Below are positions 1 through 6,031 of a stretch of 8,569 nt of DNA, one piece after another. A program made the translations under genes and the position numbers. Numbering within the stretch: position 1 is the stretch's first letter; each line of letters opens with the position of its first letter. The stretch comes from Dehalococcoidia bacterium (GTDB lineage: Bacteria; Chloroflexota; Dehalococcoidia; DSTF01; JALHUB01): assembly GCA_022865685.1 (NCBI GenBank), contig JALHUB010000103.1, positions 1 to 8,569 on the forward strand. The letters are read 5' to 3'. The notes below the pieces were generated by a model. That model made no database searches. It was given only the letters and a program-made list of their open reading frames with translations, and was not told the origin of the DNA.

Positions 1-58
1 CGAACCCGCGATCTCCGCCTTGAGAGGGCGGTGTCCTGGGCCACTAGACGAATGCGCC
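1..58 (-). tRNA. tRNA-Glu (anticodon CTC), 3' end cut by window edge
   Basis: Read on the minus strand, the acceptor 5' strand GGCGCAT begins at 58. It is followed by the D-arm TCGTCTAGTGG and an anticodon stem CCGCC/GGCGG enclosing the loop CTCTCAA, which gives anticodon CTC (plus positions 22-24) and reads the Glu codon GAG. The T-arm is entered at the window edge, so the 3' acceptor strand and CCA are not visible. The D-arm matches those of the other two tRNAs here, as expected for the Glu/Gln group. Confidence 0.93.
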
Positions 59-65
59 ACATCTG

Positions 66-94
66 ATTATGCCCGAAAAGAATTCAGGCGACAA
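66..94 (-). promoter_or_regulatory. Candidate promoter of tRNA-Glu(CTC)
   Basis: On the minus strand TTGTCG (94-89) is separated by 17 nt from CATAAT (71-66), and the mature tRNA 5' end lies 7 nt further on. The -10 matches consensus at 5 of 6 and the -35 at 4 of 6. The tRNA could also be co-transcribed with tRNA-Gln, since no clear terminator lies between them. Confidence 0.45.
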
Positions 95-114
95 CACGGC
101 CCGTTCGTCGGGTC

Positions 115-188
115 TGGCTGGGGAGGGAGGATTCGAACCCCCGCATACGGATCCAGAGTCCGCTGTCCTACCACTAGACGACTCCCCA
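115..188 (-). tRNA. tRNA-Gln (anticodon CTG), CCA encoded
   Basis: On the minus strand the acceptor TGGGGAG (188-182) pairs with CTCCCCA, followed by discriminator G (118) and a genomically encoded CCA (117-115). The anticodon stem GCGGA/TCCGT holds the loop CTCTGGA, so the anticodon is CTG, reading CAG. The T-arm GGGGG-TTCGAAT-CCTCC is intact with one G-T pair. The first pair is T1-A72, a recognition feature known for tRNA-Gln, including its recognition by GatCAB amidotransferase. It lies downstream of gltX on the same strand, but beyond that gene's terminator. Confidence 0.95.
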
Positions 189-199
189 ACCGCCATGCA

Positions 200-228
200 A
201 GTTTAGCATGGAGTCAGGCGCTCGTAAA
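200..228 (-). promoter_or_regulatory. Promoter of tRNA-Gln
   Basis: On the minus strand TTTACG (228-223), a 17-nt spacer, then TAAACT (205-200) preceded directly by TGC (208-206), an extended -10. The tRNA starts 11 nt after the -10 box. The same TTTACG -35 and TGC-TA...CT -10 occur before tRNA-Glu(TTC) at 5754-5783. Confidence 0.6.
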
Positions 229-248
229 CCGAACCTTATGACGCATGG

Positions 249-267
249 GGCGGGCATCTTGCCCGCC
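249..267. repeat. GC-rich palindrome, REP-like candidate
   Basis: GGCGGGC (249-255) and GCCCGCC (261-267) form a perfect 7-bp stem around the loop ATCTT. Two further outer pairs are possible, one of them G-T. No T-run follows on either strand, so it is not an obvious terminator. Its core CGGG-(5 nt)-TGCCCG resembles the core of the palindrome at 3959-3987. Confidence 0.4.
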
Positions 268-277
268 TCGCCCCGCG

Positions 278-311
278 AAAAGGGAGAAACGGTCGAGCGA
301 GACGCTCGACC
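278..311 (-). terminator. Rho-independent terminator after gltX
   Basis: On the minus strand GGTCGAGCG (311-303), loop TCT, then CGCTCGACC (299-291) form a perfect 9-bp stem. It is followed by the pyrimidine-rich tail GTTTCTCCCTTTT (290-278). The hairpin begins 10 nt after the gltX stop codon, so it ends the lspA-rlu-gltX transcript before the tRNA genes. Confidence 0.75.
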
Positions 312-320
312 TACGCGAAA

Positions 321-1787
321 TCAGGTCAGGCGGTGGAGAGCATCGTCGAGGCGGGCGAGGCAGCGTTCGCGGCCGAGGACCTCCATCGTCTCGAAGAGCG
401 GCGGCGTGGCGGTCTGGCCGGTGACGGCGACACGGACGAGCATGAACAGATCGCCCGCCTTCAGACCCAACTCCTCGGCGAGAGGACGCAGGGCGCCTTC
501 GAGGGCATCGTGCTCCCAACGGTCGACCGCGGGGAGTCGAGATGTCGCCGATTCGAGCGCCCGCCGCGCCTCGTCGCGCTTGCCGGCGAAGCGCTTGCCC
601 AGCAGCAGCTCGGGCGGGTATTCCAGCGGCCCTTCGACGAAGAAGAACACCGTCAACACGGCGGCCTCGTCGAGACGCTTGATGCGCTCCTGAACGAGAG
701 GCACGATCCGGAGGACGTAGTCGCGGTCGAGCGGCCTCGGCACGTCGGGCGGCAGGTCCTCTTCCAGACGCTCGATGAGCAGCTCAGCCAGACGCTCCGG
801 TGAAAGCGCCCGCACGTAGACGCCGTTCATCCAGGTCAGCTTCTCGACGTCGAAGATGGCGGGGTTCTTGACGATGCGCTCCAGGCTGAAGTAACGGATG
901 AACTCCTCTCGCGAGATGATCTCCGTGCGGTCGTCTAGCGACCAGCCGAGGAGGCCCAGGAAGTTGAACATCGCCTCCGGCAGGTACCCCTGGCGCCTGT
1001 ACTCGAGCAGGGAGACGGCGCCGTGCCGCTTGCTCAGCTTCGCGCGGTCGCTGCCCAGGATCATCGGCAGGTGGACGAACTGCGGCGCCGCATAGCCGAG
1101 CGCGTCGTAGAGCAGCAGATGGCGCGGTGTGCTCGGAAGCCACTCTTCGGCGCGCAGGACGTGCGTTATCTCCATCAGGTGGTCGTCAACGACGTTCGCC
1201 AGATGATAGGTCGGAAAGCCATCGGACTTGACGATGATGAAGTCATCCAGCGTCTCGTTCTCGAAGACGACATGGCCGCGAACGATATCGTCGAACTCCT
1301 CGCGACCGCTGAGCGGTGTCTTGAAGCGGACGACGGGGACAGTGCCTTTCGCTTCCTCCTGCGCGCGGTCGTCCTCGTTGAGGTTGCGGCAGCGACGGTC
1401 GTAGCGCGGCGGCTCCTTGCGACGCGCCTGCTCCGCCCGCACCTGCTCCAGCCGCTCCGGCGAGCAGTAGCAGCGATAGGCGGCGTCCTTCGCAATGAGT
1501 CCTTCGGCGGCGCGGCGGTAGTGCTCCAATCGCTGCGACTGGTGGTAGGGGCCGTAGGGCCCATCCACCTCCGGCCCTTCGTCCCAGTCGAGGCCGAGCC
1601 AGCGCAGGCTGTCGATGATAGCGTCGAGGGCGCCGGGCACGAGTCGCGTCTGGTCGGTGTCCTCGATGCGCAGCACGAAGCTGCCGCCTTCGTGGCGGGC
1701 GAACAGCCAGTTGAAGAGGGCCGTGCGTATATTCCCGACGTGCGGGATGCCGGTAGGACTGGGAGCGAAGCGAACGCGAACGGTCAT
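321..1787 (-). CDS. gltX: Glutamyl-tRNA synthetase
   Basis: This 488-aa class Ic aminoacyl-tRNA synthetase attaches glutamate to tRNA-Glu in the cytoplasm. In bacteria lacking GlnRS the enzyme also makes Glu-tRNA-Gln for GatCAB. The N-terminal Rossmann fold carries the HIGH signature as HVGN (residues 16-19), followed by RTALFNWLFARH and RIEDTDQ. A GluRS zinc-type knuckle is seen as C106-x-C108 with YDRRC (C133). KMSKS appears as KLSKR (250-254). The C-terminal anticodon-binding helices run to residue 488. The length is normal for the family. The ATG is 70 nt after the upstream pseudouridine synthase stop; its SD is weak (GAGAG about 11 nt upstream). It is the last gene of the minus-strand operon, has a likely extra promoter of its own, and is followed by a terminator and by Gln and Glu tRNA genes. 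Whether it discriminates against tRNA-Gln cannot be judged by eye. Confidence 0.97.
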   Translation of the reverse strand: MTVRVRFAPSPTGIPHVGNIRTALFNWLFARHEGGSFVLRIEDTDQTRLVPGALDAIIDSLRWLGLDWDEGPEVDGPYGPYHQSQRLEHYRRAAEGLIAKDAAYRCYCSPERLEQVRAEQARRKEPPRYDRRCRNLNEDDRAQEEAKGTVPVVRFKTPLSGREEFDDIVRGHVVFENETLDDFIIVKSDGFPTYHLANVVDDHLMEITHVLRAEEWLPSTPRHLLLYDALGYAAPQFVHLPMILGSDRAKLSKRHGAVSLLEYRRQGYLPEAMFNFLGLLGWSLDDRTEIISREEFIRYFSLERIVKNPAIFDVEKLTWMNGVYVRALSPERLAELLIERLEEDLPPDVPRPLDRDYVLRIVPLVQERIKRLDEAAVLTVFFFVEGPLEYPPELLLGKRFAGKRDEARRALESATSRLPAVDRWEHDALEGALRPLAEELGLKAGDLFMLVRVAVTGQTATPPLFETMEVLGRERCLARLDDALHRLT

Positions 1788-1832
1788 AGCAGCAAGACTC
1801 TCGGGAAACAGCGCGCGCGGGCTATCGTGCGC

Positions 1833-1861
1833 ATTCTAGTCGATGGCGACGCCGGCCTCAA
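1833..1861 (-). promoter_or_regulatory. Candidate internal promoter for gltX
   Basis: On the minus strand TTGAGG (1861-1856) overlaps the stop of the pseudouridine synthase gene. A 17-nt spacer follows, then TAGAAT (1838-1833), which is 5 of 6 to consensus. The predicted start near 1826 gives a leader of about 39 nt to the gltX ATG. It would let gltX be expressed independently of lspA. Confidence 0.5.
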
Positions 1862-2766
1862 GCGCCAGCCGCCCGACTCAAGGCCTCCTCGAGATCCCTC
1901 GGCAGCGGTGATTCGAAGGCGAGGGAGCGTCCGTCGCGTGGATGCCGGAAGGCGAGCCTGCAGGCGTGCAGGAACTGGCGCCCGACGAGCGTCGATGGCT
2001 TGCCGTACAGCGCGTCGCCGACGATAGGGTGGCCGGCGGCGGCGAAGTGGACGCGTATCTGGTGGGTGCGGCCGGTCGAAGGCGCGACTTCGACGAGCGT
2101 CATGCCGTGGAGGTACTCGCGGACGCGGTAGGCCGTGCGCGCGGGGCGTCCGCCCTCGACTATTGCCATGCACTTGCGGTTGCGCGGGTCGCGCCCGATA
2201 GCGCCTTCGATGACGCCTTCCGGCTGTTCGACGCGGCCTCGCACGAGCGCCAGGTATCGCTTCTCGACGCTGTGCTCCTTCAACTGCTTCGATAAGCCGG
2301 CGTGGGCGCGGTCGTTCTTGGCGACGAGCAGGAGGCCGGATGTGTCCTTGTCGAGCCGGTGAACGATGCCCGGCCGGAGGACGCCGCCCACGCCCGACAG
2401 ATCGCGGCAGTGCGCGAGGAGAGCATTGACGAGTGTGTGGCTCCTATGGCCGGGCGCGGGATGCACGGTCAGCCCGGCCGGCTTGTCGACGACCAGCAGG
2501 TCTTCGTCCTCGTAGACGATGCGCAAGGGGATCGCTTCCGGCTCTACGTCAAGAGGCTGTGGCGGCGGGACGCGCACGTCGACGGCATCGCCGGGGCGCA
2601 GGAGAAACGACGGCTTGGCGCTTCGCCCGTTGACAGTCGCTAGCCCTTCTTCGATCAGGCGCCGGGCGCGGGAGCGCGAGAGGTCGGGGCACTGCCGGGC
2701 AACGAAGGTGTCCAGACGCTGTCCTTCGTCTTCCTTGACGACGAGGCGGAACGTCTGCTCCGTCAG
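1858..2766 (-). CDS. RluD-family 23S rRNA pseudouridine synthase, probable CTG start
   Basis: A 302-aa RluA/RluC/RluD-type enzyme that isomerises uridine to pseudouridine in large-subunit rRNA. An N-terminal S4 RNA-binding domain spans about residues 14-62 (GQRLDTFVA, then SRSRARRLIEEGLATVNG and RPGDAV). The catalytic domain carries DLLVVDKPAGLTVHP and the signature HRLDKDTSG, whose Asp139 has the same number as the catalytic Asp of E. coli RluD; TGRTHQIRVH and GDALYG follow. The start is unusual. The reading frame is open from a TAG at 2835-2833, and between that stop and a GTG at 2577, which lies after the S4 domain, there is no ATG, GTG or TTG. The best start is CTG 2766-2764, overlapping the lspA TGA as CTGA, with the SD-like GGGAGAAGAG (2779-2770) 8 nt upstream. 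The exact target uridine cannot be assigned, so no symbol is given. Confidence 0.93.
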   Translation of the reverse strand: MTEQTFRLVVKEDEGQRLDTFVARQCPDLSRSRARRLIEEGLATVNGRSAKPSFLLRPGDAVDVRVPPPQPLDVEPEAIPLRIVYEDEDLLVVDKPAGLTVHPAPGHRSHTLVNALLAHCRDLSGVGGVLRPGIVHRLDKDTSGLLLVAKNDRAHAGLSKQLKEHSVEKRYLALVRGRVEQPEGVIEGAIGRDPRNRKCMAIVEGGRPARTAYRVREYLHGMTLVEVAPSTGRTHQIRVHFAAAGHPIVGDALYGKPSTLVGRQFLHACRLAFRHPRDGRSLAFESPLPRDLEEALSRAAGA

Positions 2767-3281
2767 GTGCTCTTCTCCCGCCAGATTGTGTCGTTGAGCG
2801 TCAGGAACGCGACAATTGCGACAACACCGACGCTAATCGCTGAGTCGGCGACGTTGAACGCCGGCCAGTGAGGGAACTTGATGAAGTCGGTGACTTCGCC
2901 GACCCGGATGCGATCGGCCAGGTTGCCGACGGCGCCGCCCAGTTGCAGCCCGAGCGCGATGCGCAGGAAACCATGCTCCATCGGCGGATAGAGGTAGTAG
3001 AGCATGATGGCGACCAGACCCAGGAGGGTCGTGACCGTCAGGAATAGCGTCTGGCCCTGCAGCATGCCGAAGGCGGCGCCCGAGTTGGTCACGTGGATAA
3101 GCTGAACAGGGCTATCCGCGGGGAACGCCTCGCCGAGGGTCAGCCTGCTGCGGATGAGGTACTTCGTGAACTGGTCGAGGGCGAAGATGGTGGCCACCAC
3201 GAGGAAGAAGGGCGCGTCTCGGCGCAGACGGGCCAGCAGCCAGTTGTGGCTCTGCGGAATGGGCTTGTCGGTTTCGATCAA
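2763..3281 (-). CDS. lspA: Lipoprotein signal peptidase (signal peptidase II)
   Basis: This 172-aa inner-membrane aspartyl peptidase cleaves signal peptides ahead of the lipidated cysteine of prolipoproteins. Conserved blocks are DQFTK (D36), TNSGAAFG (N66) and the two catalytic-Asp motifs GGAVGNLADR (D123) and FNVADSAIS (D146). Hydrophobic membrane segments lie near residues 24-36, 79-98, 104-121 and 145-163. The TTG start at 3281-3279 is preferred: it gives the usual family length, has AAAGG 6 nt upstream, and lies about 40 nt downstream of a good promoter. The frame stays open to 3512, but that extension would run through the promoter and the opposite gene. It is the first gene of lspA-rlu-gltX and overlaps the next gene by a few bases. 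Two lipoprotein genes nearby (4016-4795 and 5062-5685) encode plausible substrates. Confidence 0.95.
   Translation of the reverse strand: MIETDKPIPQSHNWLLARLRRDAPFFLVVATIFALDQFTKYLIRSRLTLGEAFPADSPVQLIHVTNSGAAFGMLQGQTLFLTVTTLLGLVAIMLYYLYPPMEHGFLRIALGLQLGGAVGNLADRIRVGEVTDFIKFPHWPAFNVADSAISVGVVAIVAFLTLNDTIWREKST
2770..2779 (-). promoter_or_regulatory. Ribosome binding site deciding the CTG start
   Basis: GGGAGAAGAG lies within the last codons of lspA. Its GGAG is 8 nt from the CTG at 2766-2764, an ideal spacing. This is the main sequence support for CTG initiation coupled to lspA termination. Confidence 0.55.
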
Positions 3282-3320
3282 CTTGGGCCTTTCGTCCGGA
3301 TGGCAAACGCGCTCCGACTC

Positions 3321-3329
3321 TGCTACGAT
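3321..3329 (+). promoter_or_regulatory. Extended -10 promoter of the sulfite-oxidase-like gene
   Basis: TGC (3321-3323) followed by TACGAT (3324-3329) forms an extended -10. The -35 position holds TGGCAA (3301-3306, 3 of 6), so the promoter would depend on the extension. The start is predicted near 3336, with a leader of about 25 nt. The whole 16-bp element TGCTACGATCTTAGCA (3321-3336) has inverted TGCTA/TAGCA ends and serves both strands. Confidence 0.5.
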
Positions 3330-3356
3330 CTTAGCATCGGTGATGAGAGGTGGCAA
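3328..3356 (-). promoter_or_regulatory. Promoter of the lspA-rlu-gltX operon
   Basis: On the minus strand TTGCCA (3356-3351, 5 of 6 to consensus), a 17-nt spacer, then TAAGAT (3333-3328) with an extended TGC (3336-3334). The predicted transcript starts near 3321, about 40 nt before the TTG start of lspA. It overlaps the oppositely oriented -10 of the sulfite-oxidase-like gene. Confidence 0.7.
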
Positions 3357-3360
3357 CGAG

Positions 3361-3936
<576 letters not shown>

Positions 3937-3958
3937 CGCGGCGATCTCGCTGTAACTT

Positions 3959-3991
3959 GTAGGGTCGGGACTATTGCCCGACCCTACTTTT
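3959..3991 (+). terminator. Strong hairpin terminator, also REP-like
   Basis: GTAGGGTCGGG (3959-3969) and CCCGACCCTAC (3977-3987) form a perfect 11-bp stem around the 7-nt loop ACTATTG, followed by TTTT (3988-3991). It ends the sulfite-oxidase-like transcript, 22 nt after its stop. It also lies 29 nt past the stop of the convergent lipoprotein gene, but on the minus strand only AAGTT follows, so it would be weak in that direction. Confidence 0.8.
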
Positions 3992-4015
3992 GTGCTCGTA
4001 GTTCGGAGGCCGGCG

Positions 4016-4795
4016 CTAGGCAGGCGGCTGGATGGACACGGCGCTGCTGTTCACTTCGCTGACTTCCCAGGAGACCGAAGCCTGCGTTACCTCGGAGCCA
4101 GCCGGGTATGTGGCGCTGATTGTGGCCTTGACGGGCCAGCCGCCGTCGGAGGCGCGCCACAGGTCCATGGCGAACTTGTCCGGCTGCGTCCCTGAGTCGC
4201 CCGCTCCGAATATCTCCGCCAGCTTGGCCATGGTATCGGCGCTTGCTTCGCTTATCTGGTAGTGGCGCGCTTTCACGCCGTTGACGGTCTCCTCGCCCTG
4301 GTCGGAGCTGACGCCTATGATCTCATCGATTGGGAAAGAACCCCAGAAGTCCCTCGGGAGCAGGCCGGAGACCTCCCCCTCCGCCTCAGCGATGTCTACC
4401 GTCTCCCACTGGCCCGAGACGGAGTTCTTGGTCCACGCTTCCGAACCGATGATGATCATCGAGCTTATCGGCGTGTCGGAGTCGCTGAGGTAGAAGTCCA
4501 TGGCGATGCTATCCGGCGCTTTGACGCTGCCCTTGATGGTGACACTCGTGGCGCCGTCGCCGGTCATGTTCATCTGGTAGTGATAGCTCTGCAGGGCGGC
4601 GAAGGGATCGACCGTGGGAGCGGACGTCTCGACGGGAGACGGCGTAACGGCGGTATCGGAAGAGGGCGTCGAGCCGGCCGGGCTGGTGACAGCGGCCTGC
4701 GGCGTCGCCCTGCCGGTGTCCTCGCCGTTCCCGCCTCCGCTGCATGCGGCGATGAGGACGGCGAGAAGGCAGGGGATCACCAAGAGCGCGCGCAT
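4016..4795 (-). CDS. Putative lipoprotein with LolA/LppX-like beta-rich domain
   Basis: A 259-aa secreted lipoprotein of unknown function. The signal peptide MRALLVIPCLLAVLIAAC ends in the lipobox IAAC with C18 as the lipidated cysteine. Residues 19-63 are a flexible linker rich in Gly, Ser, Thr and Pro. The mature domain has alternating hydrophobic strands: YHYQMNMTG, TSVTIKGSV, DSIAMDFYL, MIIIGSEAWTK and QWETVD, then GVKARHYQIS and WPVKATISATY. This layout recalls the LppX/LprG and LolA-type half-barrel that binds lipids; the assignment is by pattern only. The ATG is well supported by GGAGG (4808-4804) 8 nt upstream. It diverges from the lipoprotein gene at 5062 and converges with the sulfite-oxidase-like gene. 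No good promoter hexamers were found upstream. Confidence 0.88.
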   Translation of the reverse strand: MRALLVIPCLLAVLIAACSGGGNGEDTGRATPQAAVTSPAGSTPSSDTAVTPSPVETSAPTVDPFAALQSYHYQMNMTGDGATSVTIKGSVKAPDSIAMDFYLSDSDTPISSMIIIGSEAWTKNSVSGQWETVDIAEAEGEVSGLLPRDFWGSFPIDEIIGVSSDQGEETVNGVKARHYQISEASADTMAKLAEIFGAGDSGTQPDKFAMDLWRASDGGWPVKATISATYPAGSEVTQASVSWEVSEVNSSAVSIQPPA

Positions 4796-4803
4796 GTTGA
4801 GGA

Positions 4804-4808
4804 CCTCC
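4804..4808 (-). promoter_or_regulatory. Ribosome binding site of the 4016-4795 lipoprotein gene
   Basis: GGAGG on the minus strand, 8 nt before the ATG at 4795-4793, fixes the start directly before the signal peptide. Confidence 0.75.
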
Positions 4809-4922
4809 GCTGGTCGAGCCGGCGAGACAACAGTGTCACAAGAATACCTACTTTAATCAGCGTAGACGTTGGATCGACGCTCGTCAAGCAAGGCGCAGGG
4901 GAGAACGGTCCGCCCTGCCGGC

Positions 4923-4951
4923 TGGACGCAATCCGAGGATGCCCATATAGT
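4923..4951 (+). promoter_or_regulatory. Candidate promoter of the 5062 lipoprotein gene
   Basis: TGGACG (4923-4928, 4 of 6), a 17-nt spacer and TATAGT (4946-4951, 5 of 6). The predicted start near 4958 leaves a leader of about 104 nt. That leader holds a 6-bp hairpin GCGACC (5006-5011)/GGTCGC (5021-5026). Confidence 0.5.
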
Positions 4952-5061
4952 GAGGGGTCGAGAGTGCCGAAGTTTAGTGAGGTAGCACGGACGCTGCGCT
5001 GGGTAGCGACCGTTCTCGTTGGTCGCGCGTTCTGTCGCGTGGAACAGGAAGGGGGCAAGCT

Positions 5062-5685
5062 GTGAGAACTCCGGGGAAGGCACGATTTATCGGGGCGCTG
5101 GCCGCGATGTTGGTCATCGCAACTACGCTGACGCTGGGCTGCGGCGGCGGAGGCGACAAGATCGACTTCAGCAGCGGCGGCGGCGACAAGGACAACGGCA
5201 CTGCAAGCGCAAGCAACGACAGCGAGGGAAGTGGAACGAGCAAGCAGGCCAAGGGAGCGGACGAGTATGCCTCGCAGTTCTGCGGCGCGCTTAATAAGTA
5301 CGCAGACGACATCCAGGGGTTGACGACCGCCGAGACGGACATGGAAGACCCGGCGGCGATGCAAGACTTCATCGACCAGATGGTCCCGCTCTTCGAGGGC
5401 ATTTCGAAGGACCTGGACAAGATCAACCCGCCGTCCGAGGCCGCGGACTGGCACAACGGGCTAGTGGAAGGGATGTCAGCCGCCGCCGACCTGTTCAGCC
5501 AGATGGGCGACGCTCTCGACAAGCCGCTCGACGAGGCCATGGCGGAGATCACGGACCTTTCGACGGAGATGAGCGACCTCGACAACCCGTTCGGGTCGAT
5601 GGGCGACCTGCCGGAGGAGTACCAAACGGCGTTCGAAAACAACGCCGATTGCCAGGACCTGCAGAACCTGGACATTTTCCAGTAA
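5062..5685 (+). CDS. Putative helical lipoprotein, unknown function
   Basis: A 207-aa acidic lipoprotein that I do not recognise. The signal peptide (R7 and R2/K6 positive region, hydrophobic core 10-25) ends in the lipobox LTLGC with C27 as the lipidated residue. Residues 28-65 form a Gly/Ser/Asp/Asn-rich tether. The mature part (66-207) is predicted largely helical, with amphipathic stretches such as ADEYASQFCGALNKYADD, FIDQMVPLFEGISKDLDKI, and SAAADLFSQMGDALDK. It has exactly two cysteines outside the lipobox, C74 and C197, at opposite ends, which could form a disulfide outside the cytoplasm (inference). The start is GTG at 5062 with the purine-rich AGGAAGGGGG just upstream. It has no sequence resemblance to the divergent lipoprotein next door and would be matured by LspA. 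Confidence 0.85.
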   Translation: MRTPGKARFIGALAAMLVIATTLTLGCGGGGDKIDFSSGGGDKDNGTASASNDSEGSGTSKQAKGADEYASQFCGALNKYADDIQGLTTAETDMEDPAAMQDFIDQMVPLFEGISKDLDKINPPSEAADWHNGLVEGMSAAADLFSQMGDALDKPLDEAMAEITDLSTEMSDLDNPFGSMGDLPEEYQTAFENNADCQDLQNLDIFQ

Positions 5686-5701
5686 ACACTCAACATCCGG
5701 C

Positions 5702-5716
5702 GTCGGGTAATCCGAC
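5702..5716 (+). terminator. Weak hairpin after the lipoprotein gene
   Basis: GTCGG (5702-5706) and CCGAC (5712-5716) form a 5-bp stem with loop GTAAT, 16 nt after the stop codon. Only TTGACGTGTATT follows, not a true T-run, so termination is plausible but weak. Confidence 0.3.
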
Positions 5717-5753
5717 TTGACGTGTATTCAAGCGCGCGTTCCCGTCGACGAAG

Positions 5754-5783
5754 TTTACGGTCGGCGGGAGCGCATGCTAGACT
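5754..5783 (+). promoter_or_regulatory. Promoter of tRNA-Glu(TTC)
   Basis: TTTACG (5754-5759), an 18-nt spacer, then TGC-TAGACT (-10 at 5778-5783). The mature tRNA begins only 7 nt after the -10, so transcription should start at or next to the mature 5' end, leaving almost no leader. Confidence 0.6.
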
Positions 5784-5790
5784 GATGTGG

Positions 5791-5866
5791 GCCCCCATCG
5801 TCTAGTGGCCTAGGACGCCACCCTTTCAAGGTGGAAACGGGGATTCGATTTCCCCTGGGGGCACCA
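5791..5866 (+). tRNA. tRNA-Glu (anticodon TTC), CCA encoded
   Basis: The acceptor GCCCCCA (5791-5797) pairs with TGGGGGC (5856-5862). Discriminator A (5863) is followed by an encoded CCA (5864-5866). The anticodon stem CCACC/GGTGG holds the loop CTTTCAA, giving anticodon TTC, which reads GAA and, with wobble modification, GAG. The T-arm is GGGGA-TTCGATT-TCCCC. It stands alone between a lipoprotein gene and the helicase gene, each with its own promoter. Confidence 0.96.
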
Positions 5867-5944
5867 GGTCGCATCTTTCTGCGTAAGCCCCCTGTCAACT
5901 TCGCGTGAACCAGCCGACATAGAGATGGGGTAGCGGGCGCGCAT

Positions 5945-5973
5945 TTGCCATCTCACCGGAACTGTGCTAGAGT
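5945..5973 (+). promoter_or_regulatory. Promoter of the DEAD-box helicase gene
   Basis: TTGCCA (5945-5950, 5 of 6), a 17-nt spacer, then extended TGC-TAGAGT (-10 at 5968-5973). The predicted start near 5980 gives a leader of about 120 nt before the helicase frame. The -35 is identical to that of the lspA operon. Confidence 0.65.
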
Positions 5974-6031
5974 AAGGTAACTCGATTCCTCGTCTTCTTA
6001 TGCAAGGGAACCCCCGGTTCGTACGGCACTA

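Noticed and set aside
1023..2027. 334-codon plus-strand ORF opposite gltX and the pseudouridine synthase gene
   Set aside because: It lies fully antisense to two genes with clear family motifs, shows no recognisable domain, and is explained by GC-rich codon structure in the mirror frame.
4841..4869. TATTCT as a -10 for the 4016-4795 lipoprotein gene
   Set aside because: No acceptable -35 hexamer lies at 16-19 nt, so a promoter cannot be supported here.
4974..5798. 274-codon minus-strand ORF across the helical lipoprotein gene
   Set aside because: It is antisense to a gene with a signal peptide and lipobox, its Ser/Arg/Leu-rich product is typical of a shadow frame, and it runs into the tRNA-Glu gene.
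5870..5886. Possible terminator hairpin CGCA/TGCG after tRNA-Glu(TTC)
   Set aside because: The stem is only 4 bp and is followed by TAAGCCCCC, not a T-run.
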